From: Algibacter lectus
GTDB lineage: Bacteria; Bacteroidota; Bacteroidia; Flavobacteriales; Flavobacteriaceae
Reading direction: 5' to 3'
Assembly: GCF_900112395.1 (NCBI RefSeq)
Contig: NZ_FOLN01000003.1
Coordinates: 496,001 to 560,000, forward strand
DNA length: 64,000 bases
Part shown: one piece after another, positions 1 through 7,727 of the stretch
Position numbering within the stretch: position 1 is the first letter of the stretch
How the letters are laid out: each line of letters begins with the position of its first letter
Notes under the pieces: model-generated
Databases searched by the model: none
What the model saw: only the letters and a program-made list of their open reading frames with translations
What the model was told of the DNA's origin: nothing
Translations under genes and position numbers: made by a program

Positions 1-2
1 AG

Positions 3-890
3 TTTATAAGTAAAGTTGCTTTAGGCGTAGCTGCCATTCCGTTGGCTTCTATAATTTATGGTATTTATAAAGGACGGTATAATTATAAAGTTTTAAAATA
101 TACATTACATTTTGAAGATTTACCAGCTGCTTTTGATGGTTATAAACTAACGCAGATTAGTGATATCCATTCTGGAAGTTTCGATAATATGGAAAAGGTG
201 AAATATGCTGTAGATTTGATTAACGAACAGGACAGTGATGTGATTTTATTTACTGGTGATATTGTAAATAATAAAGCTGAAGAATTGGTGCCTTACAAAA
301 CGGTTTTTAATAAATTGAAAGCTAAAGATGGCTTGTACTCTGTATTAGGAAATCACGATTATGGCGATTATGTTAATTGGGAATCGGATGAAGCGAAACA
401 CCAAAACCTTGAAGATTTAAAGGCTTTACAAAAAGAAATAGGGTTTAACCTTTTACTGAACGAAAGTAAATATCTTGAAAAAAATGGTGAACGTATTGCT
501 TTAGTGGGTGTTGAAAACTGGGGTGCTGGTGGTTTTAAAACTGCAGGCGATTTGCACAAAGCAGCCGCTACTATTGATAAAAACGATTTTAAAATTTTAA
601 TGAGTCACGATCCATCACACTGGGAGAAAAAGGTGATTGACGATGATTATCATTATCATTTAACGCTAAGCGGACACACACACGGTATGCAATTTGGAAT
701 TGAAATTCCGGGTTGGTTTAAATGGAGTCCGGTAAAATGGCGCTATAAATATTGGGCCGGTATTTACAAAGAAATGGGACAGTACATAAACGTAAACCGT
801 GGTTTTGGTTATTTAGCTTTCCCGGGACGTATTGGTATTTGGCCAGAAATAACGGTAATAGAACTTAAGAAAGGTGCCGAACCGGTTTAA
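3..890 (+). CDS. Metallophosphoesterase, membrane-anchored type (5' end outside window)
   Basis: The reading frame is open to the left edge of the window, so the true start lies upstream; the TTG at 42 is not needed as a start. The visible part begins with a short hydrophobic stretch, the end of a membrane segment. It then carries the calcineurin-like metal-binding motifs in order: DIHSG, GDIVNN, GNHD, SHDPSHW and SGHTHG. These place it with the YkuE-like phosphoesterases, which act at or outside the inner membrane on phosphoesters. In the family, some members cleave the UDP-sugar pyrophosphate of lipid A precursors, but the substrate cannot be told here. It ends with an ordinary stop. The next gene starts about 120 bases downstream. 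Confidence 0.85.
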   Translation, partial: FISKVALGVAAIPLASIIYGIYKGRYNYKVLKYTLHFEDLPAAFDGYKLTQISDIHSGSFDNMEKVKYAVDLINEQDSDVILFTGDIVNNKAEELVPYKTVFNKLKAKDGLYSVLGNHDYGDYVNWESDEAKHQNLEDLKALQKEIGFNLLLNESKYLEKNGERIALVGVENWGAGGFKTAGDLHKAAATIDKNDFKILMSHDPSHWEKKVIDDDYHYHLTLSGHTHGMQFGIEIPGWFKWSPVKWRYKYWAGIYKEMGQYINVNRGFGYLAFPGRIGIWPEITVIELKKGAEPV

Positions 891-1011
891 ACAGCCTTTG
901 TTGTTGCTGTTTATCTTAAATTGTTTATATTTATAATAATCAAATAGAATTTTTAATCACGATTTTCTATCCAATTAGAAAACTATTAAATAGACAAAAA
1001 AACTTTATAAT

Positions 1012-1308
1012 ATGTCAAAATTTGGGGAACTTATCGATGTTAATATACCTGTACTGCTAGATTTTTTTGCAGAGGAGAGTGAGCCATCTAAAGCGATGCA
1101 CGACGTTTTACACGATGTAGCAGCTGCCTTGGGCGATAAAGCTAAGGTGATAAAAATTGATGTCGAAAAAAACCAAGAATTAACAGAAGCGCTACGCGTA
1201 AAAGGCCTGCCAACTTTAATAGTTTATAAAGATGGTGAAATGAAATGGCGCCATACCGGAACGCAAGATGCAAATGCACTTATTAGTATTATAGAAGAAT
1301 ATTTGTAA
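1012..1308 (+). CDS. Thioredoxin-fold protein lacking both active-site cysteines
   Basis: A 98-residue single thioredoxin domain. The fold is clear: the beta strand VLLDFFAEE leads into the active-site turn, the IKIDVEKN strand follows, then the conserved cis-proline segment GLPTLIVYKDGE (Pro about 67). Where a thioredoxin has W-C-G-P-C-K, this protein has E-S-E-P-S-K, with serines at about 23 and 26. It therefore cannot do dithiol-disulfide exchange. There are no cysteines at all. A non-redox role such as binding or scaffolding is an inference. It stands alone between a phosphoesterase and a convergent SnoaL-like gene 33 bases away. Confidence 0.85.
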   Translation: MSKFGELIDVNIPVLLDFFAEESEPSKAMHDVLHDVAAALGDKAKVIKIDVEKNQELTEALRVKGLPTLIVYKDGEMKWRHTGTQDANALISIIEEYL

Positions 1309-1341
1309 TAAGTGAGGTGATATTTTGCTGTTTTGGCAAGT

Positions 1342-1770
1342 TTAGCACGAGGTGTCTGCAACAATTTTCCACTCGCCATTGATGCGCTTGAAAATAAGCA
1401 TGAAAATACCGTCTGCATTGCCAACTTCTCGCTTTAAGTGAAACTCACCAAGTACATAATAAGCATCTGCACTTATTTTAGTAATGTCGTTTATTTTAAA
1501 GCTTAAAGTCCCCGTATGATCTTTGGTTGGATAGCTTTTTTCGTAACGATCAAAAGTGTCTTCCCAACCGTAAGTGATGCCGTTTTTACCGTAAAATTTT
1601 AGAGAATCGCTTTTCCAGTAGCCTTCCATATAGCCATCTAAGTCATGCTTAGACCAAGCAATACGCTGTGCTTTTAAAACTTTATTAATGGCTTTTATAT
1701 CTTTTTCTTCGTTTTGTGAATAGCTATTAAAAGCTAAAATAAGACAGATGAGTAGAACGAGTTTTTTCAT
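1342..1770 (-). CDS. Secreted SnoaL/DUF4440-like (NTF2-fold) protein
   Basis: A 142-residue protein with a signal peptide (about 1-18, ending SYS before QNEE). The mature part has the NTF2-fold pattern: an N-terminal helix (KAINKVLKAQRIAWSKHDL), the DGYMEGYWKSDSLKFYG strand-loop, and a C-terminal sheet ending FKRINGEWKIVADTSC. This matches the DUF4440/SnoaL-like family, which are small cone-shaped ligand-binding or isomerase-like proteins, mostly without a known reaction. It is transcribed toward the thioredoxin-like gene, with 33 bases between their ends. No lipobox is visible, so a periplasmic location is expected. Confidence 0.75.
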   Translation of the reverse strand: MKKLVLLICLILAFNSYSQNEEKDIKAINKVLKAQRIAWSKHDLDGYMEGYWKSDSLKFYGKNGITYGWEDTFDRYEKSYPTKDHTGTLSFKINDITKISADAYYVLGEFHLKREVGNADGIFMLIFKRINGEWKIVADTSC

Positions 1771-2093
1771 GTTGCAATTTATATAAAAATTTTGATACCA
1801 AATCTATGCCGAAATTAAAACGGGAATGGAAAATGGGGTTATGATAATGAAATTTAGTTAAAGTACTAACAAGAGGTTCGAGTTCTTGCTGTATTTTGAT
1901 GTTTTTGTTTTAGAATGATGTTTTAAGTAGGTTGTTCATCGGTTAAATTGACACGTAATTATTTTTCGTCCAAGGATGAATTCTTTTAATCGAAAAAATT
2001 CTTCCAGTAACTCTTTAATAATATACTTTTAACTCATAATCAATTGATTATGTTTCCCTCAGATTTATTGTCTAACTAAAAAATTAACTTATT
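1771..2093. other. Intergenic region, 323 bases, no gene recognised
   Basis: AT-rich spacer between divergent genes. No convincing short gene or RNA is seen. The only structured element is an 18-base palindrome near the STAS gene, listed separately. The part next to 1770 presumably holds the promoter of the SnoaL-like gene, but no clean TAnnTTTG was found. Confidence 0.5.
2035..2052. promoter_or_regulatory. Perfect 18-base palindrome, possible operator
   Basis: Two 9-base arms (CATAATCAA and TTGATTATG) abut with no spacer, 42 bases upstream of the STAS gene. The position fits a dimeric regulator site. AT-rich palindromes also arise by chance, and no second copy was seen in the window. Confidence 0.35.
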
Positions 2094-2372
2094 ATGGAAT
2101 TACGTATTACAAACTGCAACAATTTTTTCAAAATTAAAGGTGAACTAAATAAAAAGAGTTTATCTGTATTTAAAAATGAATTTCAAGATATTTTTAACCG
2201 TTTAAGTACACTTACCATCAGTATAGAAGATGTTAAAAGTATGGATCGTCACGGTGTAAAAGCTTTAACAGAATTACATAACGAAGCCGTAGCCAAAAAT
2301 AAAAGTATGGCTATTATTGGTTTTGGTAGTAAAGATTTATATAATCATTTTAAATCCAATGCGGCTGCATAA
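2094..2372 (+). CDS. STAS-domain protein without the phosphorylated serine
   Basis: A 92-residue protein that is essentially one STAS domain, the fold of anti-sigma-factor antagonists such as SpoIIAA. The diagnostic segment is SIEDVKSMDRHGVKALTELHNEA (residues about 43-65), which matches the usual VxxIDSSGLGxL region. The DSSG/DSTG loop is D51-R-H-G54 here, so the serine or threonine that partner kinases phosphorylate is missing. No partner kinase or phosphatase is adjacent. It may bind a protein partner without phospho-switching. Fold assignment is by pattern only. Confidence 0.65.
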   Translation: MELRITNCNNFFKIKGELNKKSLSVFKNEFQDIFNRLSTLTISIEDVKSMDRHGVKALTELHNEAVAKNKSMAIIGFGSKDLYNHFKSNAAA

Positions 2373-2393
2373 TGTCTTGTGTTAGGCCACAAA

Positions 2394-3494
2394 CTATAAA
2401 ATGTTCTTTTGATGTTTGAAAAAAGCATCGGCTTGTAATTGCATAAGCTCTCTAGTTTTTTTGCGTTTATAGGTGTAAAGTTCATCTTCGGTTTTTAAAT
2501 CGGCATAAACACGGTCGTTAATGGCGTTATCTGTTTTTAGTAGAGCTTCTCGTTGATTTTTATTTTGAAGAACATGGGTTTTAATAGCCATTTCTAGATC
2601 TTCTAATTTAAAATCGTAAGGCCCTTTTGGCGATAATAGTTTCGCGAAAATGGGTGAAGTTTCTATTGCTAAAAATAACAAGAATATAAAAAAGGATGGC
2701 ATCCATGATAGGGTGCCTAGAGCGTTTACACGCGCCATTAATCCATCAAAATTATTAATTACAGGTTGCGTAGTGTCAACCTGTAATTGGTAATTTGTTT
2801 TTAGAGTAGCAATCTGTTGCTCTAAATCTGCTTTTTTCTCTTTATTTTCTAATTTTAATTGCTGAAGTTCGGCAAGTAAAGCATCGTGCTTTTCTCTTTT
2901 TTCTTTATAAACAGGGCCTTTGCCTAAGCGATTAGTTCCTGCTGTGCCTTCGGCCTCTGAGATGTAAGTATTGTAAAGCGCATTAACCTCAACTTCTTTA
3001 TTGATAACCTCGCTTTCTAGAGTTGTTATGTCTGTTTCTAGAGCAGTTATTTCTGGATTAAATTGTGCTAATATTTGATTTTGATTGGCTAAGGTTAAAT
3101 CGTTTTTCTGTTCTAATAAAACCTGATTAATTTCTTTTTCAAAAATCTTTAATTCTAAAGGCTTAGAAATGACAATGGCTATAATTACAGCAAGCATAAT
3201 TCTTGGTGTAGCTTGAAGTAACTCGTCTAAAAAGCGACCGGTTTTCTTGATTGTAGAAACTATGTAACGGTCTAAATTAAAAATAAGTAATCCCCAAATA
3301 AAACCGAAGCCAATGGCAGCGTAGTAATTGTCGAAAACAGTGTAGAGTGCATAACTGGCAGCTATAAAAGCCATGAGTGCAGTAAAAAAAACGGTTGCGC
3401 CAATGCCCGCATATTTATTTTGTTCACCCTTAGAGCATTGCTCTAGAATATCGGTGTCGGCGCCAGAGCAAATGATGAAGAATTGCTTTAGCAT
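2394..3494 (-). CDS. DUF4407 family integral membrane protein with coiled coil
   Basis: A 366-residue membrane protein. Hydrophobic segments lie at about 31-50, 57-75, 98-112 and 262-280. A long charged region at about 120-245, rich in E, K, Q and L, fits a coiled coil between the third and fourth segments. The N-terminal FIICSGADTDILEQCSKGEQNKYAGIG and the FNLDRYIVS segment after the second helix are typical of DUF4407. The function of the family is not established. It lies downstream of a terminator that closes the SusCD locus, so it is probably a separate transcription unit. Confidence 0.8.
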   Translation of the reverse strand: MLKQFFIICSGADTDILEQCSKGEQNKYAGIGATVFFTALMAFIAASYALYTVFDNYYAAIGFGFIWGLLIFNLDRYIVSTIKKTGRFLDELLQATPRIMLAVIIAIVISKPLELKIFEKEINQVLLEQKNDLTLANQNQILAQFNPEITALETDITTLESEVINKEVEVNALYNTYISEAEGTAGTNRLGKGPVYKEKREKHDALLAELQQLKLENKEKKADLEQQIATLKTNYQLQVDTTQPVINNFDGLMARVNALGTLSWMPSFFIFLLFLAIETSPIFAKLLSPKGPYDFKLEDLEMAIKTHVLQNKNQREALLKTDNAINDRVYADLKTEDELYTYKRKKTRELMQLQADAFFKHQKNIL

Positions 3495-3562
3495 AATGTG
3501 ATTGATTTTTGATTGATTGACTATTAGAACGTTAAAGCAGGTGTTTTGTTACAAAATTGTAT

Positions 3563-3590
3563 AAAAAAAGCCTCGAATTAACGAGGCTTT
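3563..3590 (-). terminator. Rho-independent terminator of the SusCD locus
   Basis: Two 9-base arms (AAAGCCTCG and CGAGGCTTT) enclose a 6-base loop. Read on the minus strand, the stem is followed directly by a run of seven T. It sits about 30 bases after the stop of the last gene of the locus. Confidence 0.85.
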
Positions 3591-3620
3591 CAAAGTATGG
3601 AATAGATAATTTGCTATTAA

Positions 3621-5072
3621 TTACTTTACCACAACCTTTTTTGTAATGCTACTTAGGTCTGTTTTTATATTTAATAAATACATGCCGCTTTTTAAATTCA
3701 ATTCAATTTTTTCTGAAGAAATAAGTCCTTGAGCGACCTGTTTTCCTGTAATATCATGAATAGTATAATTTGTATTTACTAAACTTGATGGTACCATAAC
3801 GTAATCTGAAGTAGGGTTTGGGTAGAGGCTAATTATTTCTGCTTTAGCATTAGCCACAGATAGTGTTGAAGGATCTAAACTGTAAAGTTCATTTCCTGTA
3901 GTTCCATTATCACCTTCAAAATAGAGAACATCTCCTAGCAACGTTATTTCATCTATATCTTTAATGGTAGCGTCTATTTGCGATACGGTTACACCATCAG
4001 TTCTAAATAAATATTTGTTTGAACTAGTAGAACTCGACCCGCTGTAATATAAATAACCGTTGTATGCTGCAAAATCACTAGGGTTATGGTCATTGTTACT
4101 CCCTGATATGTTGCTAATGTTTGTTACTGTATCTAAAGTTGGATTGTAAACATAAAGTTGGTCGCCGTTTGAGGCATCATCTCCTTCAAAAAACAATAGA
4201 TTATTCCAAGCGTATAAATTTGCAATACCAGCAAGAGTAGATGCAGATGCTACAGCAAGAGTTCCAGCTGTGGTTCCATCGGTTTTCCATAGTGCGTTAT
4301 CTGCTTCAAAATATAGTGTACTGCCCAATATAGTAAAGTTGCTAATACTTGAGTCTCCTGTTCCGGTGTCGATATCTTTAATTAGCGAAAAAGTATCTGC
4401 TGTGGGGTTATATGCATATAGTTCATTTCCAACCGTAGCATCATCTGTAGAGTAATTCATGTACATGAAAATTTGATTGTTAAATACAATCATGTTTTGT
4501 AAAATCGATTCGAAGCCCAAACCAACATCTGCAACTTGTACGGCATCATTTATACCATCCCATTGCACTAATTTATTAGCGGTTTCGGCTGAGGTACTTC
4601 CGGGTTGGCCACCTACTGTAAAATATGCTAAACCATCGAGTTCAACGAAACGTTGTGGTGCTTCGCCTGTAATGGAAGGCATGATATCTACTTTAGTAGT
4701 TCCTGTTTCAGTACCATCAGATGTCCATAATTCTGAACTTGTATCGAAAGCTGTGAAATAAAATTTGTTATTAAAAGAAAATAGGTTGAAAGGGTTAGAT
4801 CCAGATGAGCCAGTTTTTATGTCTTTAACAAAAGAGGTTCCTGTGCTGGTACCATCGGTAACCCAAAGTTCTTTTCCTAAATCAGCACCACCTGGTGTGT
4901 TTGAACCGTTGGAATCATCGGCTGCAAAAAATATTTGGCCATTATGCACAGTAAGGTTTGTAGGGCTAGAATTAGAAGATCCCGCGTCGTTAATTTCTTT
5001 AACTAATGTTACTTGGGCATTTGAAATTAAGGCGCCTAAAATGACGACAAGTGAGAGTAATTGTTTTTTCAT
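3621..5072 (-). CDS. ELWxxDGT-repeat secreted protein with T9SS type A sorting domain
   Basis: A 483-residue exported protein. Residues 1-19 are a signal peptide. The body carries repeats of the ELWxxDGT type (KELWVTDGTSTGT, SELWTSDGTETGT, ALWKTDGTTAGT), spaced as blades of a beta-propeller-like structure. The last 75 or so residues form a type IX secretion sorting domain, recognisable by LYPNPTSDYVMV, then IHDITGKQV, and the end SGMYLLNIKT...KKVVVK. It is therefore expected to be delivered to the cell surface or medium. It is the last gene of the sigma/FecR/SusC/SusD run, 28 bases after the peroxidase gene, and is followed by a strong terminator. Its ligand is unknown. Confidence 0.88.
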   Translation of the reverse strand: MKKQLLSLVVILGALISNAQVTLVKEINDAGSSNSSPTNLTVHNGQIFFAADDSNGSNTPGGADLGKELWVTDGTSTGTSFVKDIKTGSSGSNPFNLFSFNNKFYFTAFDTSSELWTSDGTETGTTKVDIMPSITGEAPQRFVELDGLAYFTVGGQPGSTSAETANKLVQWDGINDAVQVADVGLGFESILQNMIVFNNQIFMYMNYSTDDATVGNELYAYNPTADTFSLIKDIDTGTGDSSISNFTILGSTLYFEADNALWKTDGTTAGTLAVASASTLAGIANLYAWNNLLFFEGDDASNGDQLYVYNPTLDTVTNISNISGSNNDHNPSDFAAYNGYLYYSGSSSTSSNKYLFRTDGVTVSQIDATIKDIDEITLLGDVLYFEGDNGTTGNELYSLDPSTLSVANAKAEIISLYPNPTSDYVMVPSSLVNTNYTIHDITGKQVAQGLISSEKIELNLKSGMYLLNIKTDLSSITKKVVVK

Positions 5073-5100
5073 AATTTAAAAATTTTGAGTTAATAAAAAT

Positions 5101-6246
5101 TTATTGAGGAAGTTGTGGTATTAATGTTCTACCTCGGCTAGAAGACAAGGTTTCCATGAAAGCGATTAAGGCTTCAATTTCATTTTTTTCTAGATCTAAT
5201 TTTTTTAAGATCGGCGAGTTTGTAGGTATTAAAGAGTCGCGCCCTTTACCTAAGTATTTTTTCTGAACAACTGCAGGGTTGCCAAGGTTGTAAAATTGAA
5301 CAACATCTAATAAACTAGGGAAGTGTCCATTATGCATCCAAGGGCCAGTTCTGGCAACTTCTCTTAATGTTGGAGTTCTAATTTTTCCAATATCATCCAT
5401 GTTTTTGGTAACGTTGTAGCGACCAAAATCTTCATCTTTTGTTCCAAACAAGGTTTGTCCGTCGTTATGAAATTGGTTGTCAGAGAAGTAAGGTGTGTTG
5501 TGGCAATTGATACATCTTCCTTTTGTACGGAATACATGCAGTCCTAACACCTCTTGATTGTTAAGTTTTGTAGAATCGCCTTCAACAAACTTATCGAACC
5601 TTGTTTTGTAACTGTTTACGGTACGTTCAAAGGTTGCTATGGCAAATTGAATACGTTCTAATGAAATGGTGTCATTTCCAAAGGCTGCTTCAAACAAGGG
5701 TTTGTAACCTTCTATTTCGGCTATTTTATCAACGGCAATATTGAGTTTTTCATTCATCTCTAAAGGGTCTCCAATAGGAAACCTGGCTTGGTCTTCTAAG
5801 CTAGAAGCGCGACCATCCCAAAAGAGGCTGTGCGCAAAACCAGAATTTAAAATAGTCATAGAATTTCGCGCTCCAGTTTGACGATCGTGACCAAAAGAAC
5901 GCGTGGAATTATCCGTCCATGCTAATTCTGGGTTGTGGCAAGACGCACATGCTATTTGTCCGCTAACCGATAATCTTGGGTCGAAAAAGAGTGTTTTACC
6001 GAGTTTAGATTTTTCTTGACTAAACGGGTTGTATTCTGGATGTTGTAATTTGGGTAAAGCGCCAATATCTTTAAAAGTTTCTTTGTTTACTGTACTATCT
6101 AAATTTGGCGCAGGCCATTTAGTAATATCTCCACTAGAGTAAATTGCTTTTAAGTCTGCAATATTGGTGTATTCGTTTTTATGTTCTGTTTTGCATGAAC
6201 ATATAAAAACACAAATAAATAAGGATAAAATTAGGTTGTTTCTCAT
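5101..6246 (-). CDS. Di-haem cytochrome c peroxidase (MauG/CcpA family), lipoprotein
   Basis: A 381-residue protein with a lipobox (FICSC, Cys about 18) and two c-type haem motifs: CASCH at about 100-104 and CINCH at about 245-249. Further family landmarks are LGKTLFFDPRLS before the first haem and RTPTLREVARTGPWMHNGH near the C-terminus. The family reduces hydrogen peroxide with electrons from small cytochromes. MauG-like members instead oxidise protein or small-molecule substrates. It is attached to the periplasmic membrane face. It lies 2 bases after a lipoprotein gene in the SusCD operon, so its substrate may be what the SusCD pair brings in. That is an inference. Confidence 0.92.
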   Translation of the reverse strand: MRNNLILSLFICVFICSCKTEHKNEYTNIADLKAIYSSGDITKWPAPNLDSTVNKETFKDIGALPKLQHPEYNPFSQEKSKLGKTLFFDPRLSVSGQIACASCHNPELAWTDNSTRSFGHDRQTGARNSMTILNSGFAHSLFWDGRASSLEDQARFPIGDPLEMNEKLNIAVDKIAEIEGYKPLFEAAFGNDTISLERIQFAIATFERTVNSYKTRFDKFVEGDSTKLNNQEVLGLHVFRTKGRCINCHNTPYFSDNQFHNDGQTLFGTKDEDFGRYNVTKNMDDIGKIRTPTLREVARTGPWMHNGHFPSLLDVVQFYNLGNPAVVQKKYLGKGRDSLIPTNSPILKKLDLEKNEIEALIAFMETLSSSRGRTLIPQLPQ

Positions 6247-6248
6247 GG

Positions 6249-7727
6249 TTATTCTAGTATGTATTCTGTAATGCAGTTGTTAGTAGTTAAATCTTCGGGG
6301 TCGGTATAACTGCTAGTGTTGTATAAGCGGTATTCTGAAGTGATTGTACCTCCGAAAATGGCGTCGTTAGTCAGGTTTAGTTGAAATTTAAGTTCGAAAA
6401 TACCTGGGCTTACTTCTTCGTAAGTACCTTCACCTGAAATAGCAAAAGAAAAACTTTCGTCACTTTTGTTAGAAATGGTTAAAAACTGAGGGATTATTAA
6501 AATAGAACCGTTAGTTGTGCTTGTTCCGTTTTCTGGGAAAAACTCTATAGCAGGTGTGGTATTAAATCCAGGAGAGTTTGCTCTACTTGTGCTCTCGTTA
6601 CTAAAGTATCTTTTTAAGTTGAATGCGTTTGTAGTAGTGGTTGCAATAGGGCTATCGAAACCAATTTGAAAGGCATGATGGTAAATGTCGTCTAGCGGAT
6701 CGGCAGTGCCATTATCGCTATAAAGTACAGCGTTAGGGTTTGTAGATTCTACAACAATAGGGTAGGTGAAAGCAAAAGTAGATTGCCAAACGCATTCGCC
6801 ATCTTCATTAAAATCGTTCCAATGCTCTATGTAGGTGCGATAAAATGAATCTGATAAATTGTAGAAATTCGCTGCTATATTAACAGTAACATCACGATCA
6901 GACTTAATAGGCTTTACAATTTGCAGGGTGCTATTTCCGGTGGTTGTGTAGTTTTCGCTATCAATTAGCGTAATAATGGTTTGGTATAATACATCATCAT
7001 TTTCAATAGATTCATTTAAAGTCATTCTGTAGTTTATAGTCGAAGTGTTTTCTCCTATATCTATTGGCTCAATGCTATAATCGAAGCCGTTTAAAAATTT
7101 AAAAATATCTGAGGTTTCAATTTCCGAAGGAAGATATCCGTTAGGAAAATTTACGGCAAAGTCTATTTGTTCACCTGCTGCACCTGTAATTTCAATTCTG
7201 TTTGCCAGAAATGTATAGGTGGTTGTAATAGGCTCTAAATTAATAGTGAATTCTGTATTAGTTTCATTTGAATTTAAGTTGCCTAAATTTATCGAAGGGT
7301 CTGATACCGATTCTAGGTTTAAAATGATGCTTTCTTCGCTAGACCATCGTTTATTAAAGTTGATATAAATGGTATCGGTTAATTGATTGTTTTGAAACGA
7401 AACTTGGTTTACCGGACTGATAGTAAACAAGTCTTCATTAGAGGAAGATACAGCGCTGTAATTTACAGTTACTTCGTTTTCTAAGGTGTAAGATGTTAGA
7501 GTTACAGGTACTTTTAAAGTGTTAACCCCTGTGTTTGTATAACTAACGCTTGGTATAATGGCACTGCTTACTTGTGGGTATTCTAATGGTTCGTTGTTGC
7601 TGTTGGTTAAAAAATTAAACCGAACATAACTAGGCACGTTATCGGCTGTGTTATCATCATTTTTAGAGCATGAAAACATCATGGTAAAAACGGTTGCTAT
7701 GGCTAATATGGTTTTAGTATGTGTCAT
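6249..7727 (-). CDS. Lipoprotein of the SusCD locus, function unknown
   Basis: A 492-residue protein with a clear lipoprotein signal (TMMFSCSKNDD, Cys about 20). The remainder is rich in T, N, S and beta-strand-like segments, as in surface-exposed, Ig-like binding lipoproteins such as SusE/SusF-position proteins. No catalytic motif is visible. Its start overlaps the end of the susD-like gene by 14 bases, so translation is probably coupled. By position it would be the accessory surface binding protein of this transporter. I do not recognise a named family with confidence. Confidence 0.8.
   Translation of the reverse strand: MTHTKTILAIATVFTMMFSCSKNDDNTADNVPSYVRFNFLTNSNNEPLEYPQVSSAIIPSVSYTNTGVNTLKVPVTLTSYTLENEVTVNYSAVSSSNEDLFTISPVNQVSFQNNQLTDTIYINFNKRWSSEESIILNLESVSDPSINLGNLNSNETNTEFTINLEPITTTYTFLANRIEITGAAGEQIDFAVNFPNGYLPSEIETSDIFKFLNGFDYSIEPIDIGENTSTINYRMTLNESIENDDVLYQTIITLIDSENYTTTGNSTLQIVKPIKSDRDVTVNIAANFYNLSDSFYRTYIEHWNDFNEDGECVWQSTFAFTYPIVVESTNPNAVLYSDNGTADPLDDIYHHAFQIGFDSPIATTTTNAFNLKRYFSNESTSRANSPGFNTTPAIEFFPENGTSTTNGSILIIPQFLTISNKSDESFSFAISGEGTYEEVSPGIFELKFQLNLTNDAIFGGTITSEYRLYNTSSYTDPEDLTTNNCITEYILE

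Noticed and set aside
42-44. TTG as start of the first metallophosphoesterase gene
   Set aside because: The frame is open to the window edge and upstream codons encode hydrophobic residues that fit the membrane anchor, so the gene is simply cut by the window.
4270-5079. Several plus-strand frames opposite the T9SS protein gene
   Set aside because: They are antisense shadows of a well-supported gene and resemble no known protein.
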